Below, in pieces: positions 8,729-15,018 of a stretch of DNA of 35,048 nucleotides. The notes under the pieces were generated by a model. The model did no database searches, was not told the origin of the DNA, and saw nothing but the letters and a program-made list of their open reading frames with translations. Source of the stretch: Clostridiales bacterium (GTDB lineage Bacteria; Bacillota; Clostridia; Lachnospirales; WQUN01); assembly GCA_031271295.1 (NCBI GenBank), contig JAISVZ010000095.1, positions 1 to 35,048 of the forward strand, read 5' to 3'. The first letter of the stretch is position 1. Each line of letters begins with the position of its first letter. The position numbers were made by a program, and so were the translations under genes.

Positions 8729-8775
8729 AGTAAACGGCTCGTGAGTTTAGGGCAAGAAATTTACAAAGTAAACGG
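8703..8775 (+). repeat. Imperfect 35-bp direct duplication at the smpB/sirtuin junction
   Basis: Bases 8703-8737 (last smpB codons plus stop and trailer) recur at 8741-8775 with about five substitutions, three bases apart. The second copy is noncoding and its end supplies part of the sirtuin ribosome site. It looks like an old tandem duplication that has drifted. Confidence 0.8.
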
Positions 8776-8784
8776 AGGTGTATT

Positions 8785-9501
8785 ATGCGTGAAAAAATTG
8801 AACTTTTGAAAGAATATATTGAAAACAGCAATAATATTGTATTTTTCGGCGGCGCCGGTGTATCAACGGAAAGCGGTATTCCGGATTTTCGCAGCGCGGG
8901 CGGTTTGTATAATGAAAACTATAAGTACCCGCCGGAGCGAATGCTCTCCCATTCTTTCTTCATGACCAACACCGGCGAATTTTTCGATTTTTATAAAACC
9001 AAAATGCTTTTTTTAGGCGCGAAACCGAATGCGGCGCATTTAAAACTTGCCGAACTTGAACGAGAGGGAAAACTAACGGCGGTTATAACCCAAAATGTAG
9101 ATAATCTTCACCAAATGGCGGGCAGCAAAAATGTTTTCGAACTGCACGGCTCGGTTTACAGGAATTTTTGCATGGACTGCGAAAAGGAACACGAAATAGA
9201 AGATATTACCGCAAGCATCGGCGTTGCGCGCTGCGAATGCGGCGGAATAATTAAACCGGACGTTGTGCTCTACGAAGAGGGGCTTGACGAAAAAACCGTA
9301 AGCGGCGCTATAGCGGCCATTGAAAACGCGGACGTTTTAATTGTTGGCGGAACGTCTTTGGCGGTATACCCCGCAGCCGGGCTTATAAATTATTATAAGG
9401 GAAACAAACTTGTGCTAATAAATAAATCAGAAACGCCTATGGACGATAGGGCTAATTTAGTAATACATGAAAGTATAGGAGAGGTTTTGAGCATGGTTTA
9501 A
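8785..9501 (+). CDS. cobB: NAD-dependent protein deacylase (Sir2/CobB family)
   Basis: 238 residues. The NAD-binding motif GAGVSTESGIPDFRS (about 24-38), TQNVDNLH (102-109) and the catalytic His in ELHGS (His121) are intact. Four cysteines in a C-x2-C and C-x-C arrangement (129, 132, 150, 152) can hold the structural zinc. GGTSLAVYPAAGL closes the Rossmann fold. Sirtuins remove acyl groups from lysines using NAD, giving nicotinamide and O-acyl-ADP-ribose; bacterial ones control acetyl-CoA synthetase and other enzymes. The start has GGAGGTG eight bases upstream. It follows smpB and may be read from the same promoter. Confidence 0.95.
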   Translation: MREKIELLKEYIENSNNIVFFGGAGVSTESGIPDFRSAGGLYNENYKYPPERMLSHSFFMTNTGEFFDFYKTKMLFLGAKPNAAHLKLAELEREGKLTAVITQNVDNLHQMAGSKNVFELHGSVYRNFCMDCEKEHEIEDITASIGVARCECGGIIKPDVVLYEEGLDEKTVSGAIAAIENADVLIVGGTSLAVYPAAGLINYYKGNKLVLINKSETPMDDRANLVIHESIGEVLSMV

Positions 9502-9599
9502 AGCTCTTGCCTCTCCTCCCTTTAAACGCGTAATTTTCAAAGTTAAATTTAAAATTAAATTTTTTCCGGGGGTGTATTGTTCCCAAAGGAGGCGATTAA

Positions 9600-10124
9600 A
9601 TGCCGGTTGTAAAAAACGCTTTTCCGATACTTGAATACGATACCGAAAAAAACGCGGTTATCCAGCCCGCGCGAAGCTGCGGCGTTTTGGACGATATCCC
9701 GTCCGGCGATGTTTTAATTCCCGTATCCGCGCTGCGCGGCGAAGGCGCTTCCTATCATTATCTTCCCCCGTCGCGGGAAATAGAGCTTGATGCGGATATG
9801 GTATCCGTATTAAAATCCGCTTTAACGGAAAACGCAGTGCCGTTTACCGAATGCAAAACGTGGACAACGGACGCGTTTTACCGGGAAACTCCCGAAATGA
9901 TAACATACAGGAAAAGCGAAGGATGTAATGTTGTTGAAATGGAGTGCGCAACCATAGCGGCTGTTGCAAGGTTTCGAGGAGCGAAATTCGCCCAGCTTTT
10001 ATACAGCGGCGATATCCTTTTCGACTTGGAGCGCTACGACGAACGGGATTTTTCGTCAAATTCTTCCGCGCGGGAAAAATTGTTTTTGTTAAGCCTTGAA
10101 GCCGCGAGCCGTTTAGGGAATTAA
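9600..10124 (+). CDS. Nucleoside phosphorylase homologue with an internal deletion
   Basis: 174 residues, against about 240-260 for intact purine/uridine phosphorylases of this type. The first 23 residues (MPVVKNAFPILEYD...) match the family's N-terminus. The rest, from SCGVLDD onward, matches its C-terminal half: LRGEGASYHYLPPSREIEL, then KTWTTDAFYRETPEM, then VVEMECATIAAVARFRGAKF and SNSSAREKLF. Roughly 80-90 residues between them, which normally carry the phosphate-binding and N-terminal nucleoside-site glycine loops, are missing without breaking the frame. AAAGGAGG precedes the ATG, so it may still be translated, but phosphorolysis is unlikely. Family placement is from memory of the conserved blocks; loss of activity is inference. 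Confidence 0.75.
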   Translation: MPVVKNAFPILEYDTEKNAVIQPARSCGVLDDIPSGDVLIPVSALRGEGASYHYLPPSREIELDADMVSVLKSALTENAVPFTECKTWTTDAFYRETPEMITYRKSEGCNVVEMECATIAAVARFRGAKFAQLLYSGDILFDLERYDERDFSSNSSAREKLFLLSLEAASRLGN

Positions 10125-10788
10125 TGTAATCTCCGTTGTTTTTGTATATGCGAACCGTTACTGTTCACACGTTGATTCTGCATCCTTGATACTGACGACG
10201 CCCGCGCGACCGTATTTTCACTTAATCTTGCAAGTTTGGATACAACCGTTCCAATTTCCTTCTCCTGTTTGTAAATATTTTTAATAATTGTTTTGCCCGC
10301 TCTTTATATTGCTGACTTATACCTTTCAAAACTAAAAAATGGAAAATAGAATGATAGAATGATAGAAAGTCCGAAAGTCTATTTTCTATTTTTTTGCGAT
10401 TTACCTTAATACCATTTTGTTTTTTCCTATAATTACGCTATTTGCGGCTCCTGCAATTTGCGCTGCATTGGCTTGGGCAAAAAAAAACGAAAAAACAAAA
10501 AGAGTTTGTTTTATTCTTTTTCGCAGGTGGTATTTCTGTCTAATATAACATTTTTTGATGATGCAGAGCATCTTCGGCATCATTAATTTTCGCCGAAAAC
10601 ATTCGTAACTGATAACACGTATTTTTTTCACTCAACTCAAAAATGTTCTGACCTTTTTGTGCTTTTTCTCTTAAAATCGCAACACCGCTCTTGCAAATTA
10701 TACAAAACAAAGATAATATACATCTAATACTAATTTCACAGAAATATAATCAAAACGGAATCATACTTCCGTACAATTTTAATCGGCG
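10125..10788. other. Gap without a convincing gene
   Basis: This AT-rich 0.66 kb has no open frame with coding character. On the minus strand a 58-codon frame (about 10123-10300, including KEIGTVVSKLARLSENTV) lacks any usable start, follows a stop, and may be a gene remnant. A direct repeat of atgataga with a following tctattttctatttttt (10340-10395) could form a weak terminator. A small hairpin (atgatgc...gcatcat) lies at about 10558-10583. Confidence 0.5.
10691..10719 (+). promoter_or_regulatory. Promoter of the ABC exporter operon
   Basis: TTGCAA (10691-10696), a 17-base spacer and TAATAT (10714-10719), about 80 bases before the first ABC gene. Confidence 0.45.
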
Positions 10789-10797
10789 GTGAAAACC

Positions 10798-12783
10798 TTG
10801 GCGTACCTTAAAAAATACTGGCTAAAATACAAATGGCTTTTCATTCTTTCGGTAACATGCGTTTCCTTGGAAGCCACTTGCGACCTGTTTCAGCCCAAAC
10901 TAATGTCCGGCCTTATAGATAACGGCGCGGCAAAAGGCGATACGTCCTACATGATTCGTACCGGGCTTACAATGCTTGCGGTTGTTGGGCTGGGCGCGGT
11001 ATTCGCGCTTACGCGCAATATAGCGGCGTCACTTGCCTCGCAAAGGTTCGGCGCGGCGCTTCGCCACGATATGTTCTCTAAAATTCAAACCCTTTCCGCC
11101 GATGAAATGGATTCCTTCGAGGGCGGCTCTCTTGTTACCCGCATGACTAACGATATTTCCCAGCTTCAAAACTTTATTAACGGTATGATGCGCGTTTTTT
11201 TTAAGGCTCCCATTTTATTTGTGGGCGCAATACTAATGGCGGTGTCGTTAAACCCCAAAATGCTCATTATTATCGCTCCGGTGGTGGTTCTTGTTTCGGC
11301 AATAATCGCGCTTAGTATGAAAATGACATATCCGCGTTTCGCAAAGGTGCAAAAATCGCTGGATAAGCTCAATACCACAATGCGCGAATACCTTACCGGC
11401 ATACGCTTGGTAAAAGCGTTTCGCAGGTTCAGCGAGGAAGAGGCACGCTTTAGCGAATCGAACGAAATCCTTTCGGATAACACCATTAAAGCAAACCGCA
11501 TTTTAGCTGTGCTTTCGCCGTTTATGGGTTTTTTCGTAAACCTCGGCATTGCGGCGGTTATTTTCTTAGGCGCAAGCTGGGTTGGCGGCGGCGAAATGCA
11601 AGTTGGCGAAATTATGGCCTTTGTTACATATATGATGCAGATTCTGCACGGCCTTGGAATGATATCGAATATTTTGAATATGTTTGTGCGCGTAAAATCT
11701 TCGCACGAACGTATACGCGAGGTAATAAGTATTGAACCCGGCGCGGCGGATACGCCAGCCGCAAAAAATGCTGTTCCCGCAGACGGATTACAAACCGCCG
11801 CAAACGCTGTTCCCTCTGACGGATTACAAACCGCCGCAAACGCTGTTCCCTCTGACGGTATTTTTAACGCAACAAACACCTTTCCGGCAACCGGTATATC
11901 AACCGCCGCAAACACCATCCCCTCCGCGCATATTTTATTTAGCAACGTCGGGTTTGAATACAAAGGCTCAACGGGGCAGGCCGCACTGGACGGGCTTAAC
12001 TTTTTTGTGCCGCGCGGCGAAATACTGGGCATAATAGGGCCTACCGGTTCCGGCAAAAGCACGTTGGCATCGCTGCTTTTGCGTTTTTATAACTGCAAGG
12101 CGGGTGAAATTTTAATTTCGGGCATAAACTTAAACAAAATACCGGAAGAGGAGCTTCGCGCAAAAATTGCAATCGTACCGCAAACAGCTTCACTTTTTAC
12201 CGGCACGGTAAGGGAAAATATTTTGTGGGGCAAAAACGACGCAACGGACGCGGAAATTCGCGATGCCGCCGATATGGCGTGCGCAAGCGAATTTATTTTG
12301 GCAAACGCCGCCGGGTACGAAACCGTAATTGGTCAGGGCGGCGTTAATTTATCCGGCGGGCAAAAGCAGCGCCTTTCAATTGCGCGAGCTCTTATAAAAC
12401 GCCCGGAAATATTGGTCTTGGACGATTGCACAAGCGCACTTGATACAATAACCGAAGCTAAGGTAAAACGCGCGATAATTGAATTATCCGGCCGGGAACC
12501 GGAAAAGTCAAACGGCGAAACGAATTTTTCAATCATCGGTACGGAAAACCCGGACGATGCAGCAAATCAAACCGGCACAGCAAATCCAACAGGCGTAGCA
12601 AACCAAATGACTTGCTTACTCATTACCCAGCGCGTATCCACCGCAATGAGCTGCGATAAAATTTTGGTACTGGACAGCGGAAAACAGGTTGGGTTCGGAA
12701 CGCATGATTACCTTATGGAAAACTGCGAAGTTTACCGCGATATTTACAATTCACAAATCGGCGGAAAGGAGGGTTTTAAATGA
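10798..12783 (+). CDS. ABC exporter half-transporter, degenerate-site subunit
   Basis: 661 residues from TTG 10798 (GGCGG eight bases upstream; GTG 10789 is the alternative). A six-helix exporter membrane domain (about 15-310) is followed by a nucleotide-binding domain with Walker A GPTGSGKST (414-422), signature LSGGQ (518-522) and Walker B ILVLDD (538-543). The catalytic Glu is replaced by Asp543 and the switch His by Gln611 (ITQR). These are the substitutions of the degenerate partner in heterodimeric exporters such as TM287/288. Two insertions are odd: 12-residue tandem repeats (AANAVPSDGLQT-like, about 323-378) between the domains, and a low-complexity stretch (about 566-604) just before the H-switch. 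The gene ends in an ATGA overlap with its partner. Substrate unknown; drugs or lipids are typical. Confidence 0.93.
   Translation: MAYLKKYWLKYKWLFILSVTCVSLEATCDLFQPKLMSGLIDNGAAKGDTSYMIRTGLTMLAVVGLGAVFALTRNIAASLASQRFGAALRHDMFSKIQTLSADEMDSFEGGSLVTRMTNDISQLQNFINGMMRVFFKAPILFVGAILMAVSLNPKMLIIIAPVVVLVSAIIALSMKMTYPRFAKVQKSLDKLNTTMREYLTGIRLVKAFRRFSEEEARFSESNEILSDNTIKANRILAVLSPFMGFFVNLGIAAVIFLGASWVGGGEMQVGEIMAFVTYMMQILHGLGMISNILNMFVRVKSSHERIREVISIEPGAADTPAAKNAVPADGLQTAANAVPSDGLQTAANAVPSDGIFNATNTFPATGISTAANTIPSAHILFSNVGFEYKGSTGQAALDGLNFFVPRGEILGIIGPTGSGKSTLASLLLRFYNCKAGEILISGINLNKIPEEELRAKIAIVPQTASLFTGTVRENILWGKNDATDAEIRDAADMACASEFILANAAGYETVIGQGGVNLSGGQKQRLSIARALIKRPEILVLDDCTSALDTITEAKVKRAIIELSGREPEKSNGETNFSIIGTENPDDAANQTGTANPTGVANQMTCLLITQRVSTAMSCDKILVLDSGKQVGFGTHDYLMENCEVYRDIYNSQIGGKEGFK
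11764..11931 (+). repeat. 36-bp in-frame tandem repeats in the ABC linker
   Basis: Units start at 11764, 11800, 11836, 11872 and 11908. The core of units 1-3 is near identical (gctgttccc...gacgg); units 4 and 5 have drifted. Each unit adds 12 residues (consensus A-A-N-A-V-P-S-D-G-L-Q-T). Confidence 0.9.
12562..12609 (+). repeat. 18-bp in-frame repeat inside the first ABC ATPase domain
   Basis: gcaaatcaaaccggcaca (12562-12579) is followed by a diverged copy (12580-12597) and a partial third. It encodes a T/A-N-Q/P-T-G insertion immediately before the H-switch strand. Confidence 0.7.
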
Positions 12784-14606
12784 GCGAGCCAATCAGGCAA
12801 ACCAACGTAACACCTCCTTCTATAGGAAAACCGGGAGGCGGGCACGGCGGACGCACGCGTTTTATGCCGGGCGAAAAACCGCGTGACGCGCGCGGAACAT
12901 TCGGAAAGCTTTTAAGGTATTATTTCAAAGAGGCAAAATCTCTTTTTGTGGTGCTAATGCTTCTAACCGCCGAAACCGCGATAGCAGTAACATGCCCCAC
13001 CATAGTGGGCAGGGCTATTGACGCGCTAAACACCGGGGATAGCGTAAACTACATTTACCTGTGCGCGGTTATGCTTGCCGCGCTTTATACCGGAAGCTGG
13101 CTTTTAACAACTGTGCAGAGCGTTATAATGAACCAAACATCCCAGCGAATTGTGCGTTCGCTTCGCAAAACGCTTTTCGATAAGCTTCAAAAACTGCCTC
13201 TTACATATCACGATACCCACACCCACGGGGAACTTATGAGCCGCCTTACAAACGATATAGACAATATCAGCGTAACGATAGCGCAGTCCACAACTCAGCT
13301 TGTCAGCGCCGCTATAACTATCGTAGGTTCGCTTATTATGATGCTGCGCCTTTCCGGTTATATGACGGCGGCGGCGCTTATTACCGTGCCGTTGGTTTTT
13401 TTGCTTACAAAACTTATTGCCGGGCGTTCACGAAGATTATTTGTTGGCCAGCAAAGGGAACTTGGGGTTTTAAACGGCATGATTGAAGAAACAATAGGCG
13501 GGCAGAAAATTATTAAAGCGTTTGGCATGGAAGAAAAAACGGTTGAAAAGTTCGATGAAATAAACAAAACTCTTTTGTATTATTCCGTGCGCGCGCAAAT
13601 ATGGTCTGGGCTTTTAATGCCTTTTATGAATGTTATAACAAACTTGGGGTATGTGTGCGTTGTTGCGGCGGGCGGGTATCTCGCGGTAAACGGAATTATA
13701 ACGGTTGGTGTTATCGGTAGCTTTACGAGTTATTCCAAGCAGTTTACCCACCCGTTAAACAATATTGCCGGTATGTTTAACAACTTACAATCCGCGCTTG
13801 CCGGTGCGGAGCGTATGTTTGAAATACTTGCCGAAGCCGAGGAACCGGAGGATGTGCCGAACGCGCTTGACATAAAAATTCCTAAGGGTGACGTACGTTT
13901 CGAAAACGTCACGTTTGCCTATGTAAAGGGCGTAAACGTTTTGAAAAAGGTAAGCTTTGAAGTAAAGGCCGGGCAGAAAATTGCGCTTGTTGGAGCAACC
14001 GGCGCGGGCAAAACAACAATTGTTAACCTTTTAACGCGCTTTTATGACGCAACCGAGGGAACGGTTTACATAGACGGGGTTGACATAAAAAATTATAAAC
14101 GCGACAGCCTGCGACGCGTATTTTCCGTGGTACTGCAAGATACCTGCCTGTTTACCGGCACAATTGCCGATAACATTCGCTACGGACGCCCCGACGCCGA
14201 AGATTCGGAAATAGAAGAAGCGGCAAAGGCGGCAAACGCCGATGTTTTTATAAAAAGGCTGAAGCACGGCTATAATACCGCGGTTAAAGGCGATACCGAT
14301 TCCCTGTCGCAAGGGCAGCGCCAACTGCTGGCAATATCAAGGGCGGCGTTGGTACGCGCGCCGATTCTTGTTTTAGACGAGGCGACGTCATCCGTGGATA
14401 CCCGTACCGAGCTTAAAATTCAAGAAGCTATACTTAGGCTTACCGCCGGGTGCACATCGTTTGTAATTGCGCACAGGCTTTCCACCATACGCGACGCGGA
14501 TGTTATAATGGTGGTAGACGGCGGTGAAATAGTTGAAAGCGGCTCGCATAACAAACTTATTGAAAAAAACGGGCTTTACGCAAAAATGTATTTCAGCCAG
14601 TTTTAA
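12780..14606 (+). CDS. ABC exporter half-transporter, catalytic subunit
   Basis: 608 residues. A Gly/Arg-rich N-terminal tail of about 40 residues (with PGGGHGGRTRFMPG) precedes a six-helix membrane domain (about 50-340). The ATPase domain has Walker A GATGAGKTT (405-413), signature LSQGQ, Walker B ILVLDE with catalytic Glu534, and the switch His565 (IAHR). It therefore supplies the hydrolysis-competent residues that the preceding subunit lacks, and the two should form a heterodimer. The ATG overlaps the previous stop by four bases, with GGAAAGGAGGG upstream. This architecture matches TM287/TM288 and BmrCD-like multidrug or lipid exporters; the substrate is not predictable. Confidence 0.95.
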   Translation: MSEPIRQTNVTPPSIGKPGGGHGGRTRFMPGEKPRDARGTFGKLLRYYFKEAKSLFVVLMLLTAETAIAVTCPTIVGRAIDALNTGDSVNYIYLCAVMLAALYTGSWLLTTVQSVIMNQTSQRIVRSLRKTLFDKLQKLPLTYHDTHTHGELMSRLTNDIDNISVTIAQSTTQLVSAAITIVGSLIMMLRLSGYMTAAALITVPLVFLLTKLIAGRSRRLFVGQQRELGVLNGMIEETIGGQKIIKAFGMEEKTVEKFDEINKTLLYYSVRAQIWSGLLMPFMNVITNLGYVCVVAAGGYLAVNGIITVGVIGSFTSYSKQFTHPLNNIAGMFNNLQSALAGAERMFEILAEAEEPEDVPNALDIKIPKGDVRFENVTFAYVKGVNVLKKVSFEVKAGQKIALVGATGAGKTTIVNLLTRFYDATEGTVYIDGVDIKNYKRDSLRRVFSVVLQDTCLFTGTIADNIRYGRPDAEDSEIEEAAKAANADVFIKRLKHGYNTAVKGDTDSLSQGQRQLLAISRAALVRAPILVLDEATSSVDTRTELKIQEAILRLTAGCTSFVIAHRLSTIRDADVIMVVDGGEIVESGSHNKLIEKNGLYAKMYFSQF

Positions 14607-14629
14607 ACCCCTGCCGATTTAAATTTTAT

Positions 14630-14658
14630 TTGACCTCCGCCTTTTTTGCGCATATAAT
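14630..14658 (+). promoter_or_regulatory. Promoter of the T-box/ileS transcript
   Basis: TTGACC (14630-14635), a 17-base spacer and TATAAT (14653-14658), immediately after the ABC operon. Confidence 0.75.
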
Positions 14659-14664
14659 GAATTT

Positions 14665-14990
14665 ATAAACGCAATGACGGAGACAGTAAGCCGCAAGGGA
14701 ACATCACAGTGAACCGGGGAAAGTGAGAACCCGGCATAAGTAACTTGCGGAAGAAAATCACTCCCGAGCGGCGCGCCAAAAACCGTATGCCAGGCCGGGC
14801 TGGTAAGTTCCCGCAAGTTAGACCTGCCGAATTGGTTCTGCATCGGCTAAGCTAAGCCCAAACGGTTATTAGGTTGCGACGGCTTCCCGCCGTAATACGG
14901 GACGCATATGCTTGTATGGCGTAAAGGGTGGTATAGCGAAGGTATATCTTTCGTCCCATGCGAAATAAATCGTATGGGGCTTTTTTATTT
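14665..14990 (+). promoter_or_regulatory. T-box leader (isoleucine) with terminator
   Basis: The leader of the synthetase gene carries a T-box sequence AAGGGTGGTATAGCG (14924-14938), a variant of AGGGTGGNACCGCG. An intrinsic terminator follows: an 11-bp stem at 14953-14963/14970-14980 and then TTTTTT. Lower stem I can form from GCCGC and GGGA near 14691-14700 with TCCC and GCGGC near 14762-14774. An AUC triplet at 14757-14759 falls just before the 3' arm, where the specifier codon is expected, and matches isoleucine. Uncharged tRNA-Ile would pair with AUC and with the T-box to form the antiterminator and allow ileS transcription. Confidence 0.85.
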
Positions 14991-15018
14991 GCCCCGCACA
15001 CGGGGAGGTGTTTGGGTT

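Noticed and set aside
10401-10631. Minus-strand 76-codon open frame in the 10 kb gap
   Set aside because: Lys/Arg-rich low-information sequence without a ribosome site or known motif.
11166-12062. Long minus-strand open frame (298 codons) inside the first ABC gene
   Set aside because: It is antisense to a clear ABC exporter. Its length follows from codon bias and repeats, and its residues are rich in Ser/Pro/Thr with no recognisable domain.
14619-14843. Minus-strand open frame over the T-box leader
   Set aside because: It coincides with T-box stem I, has no ribosome site, and the RNA features explain the sequence.
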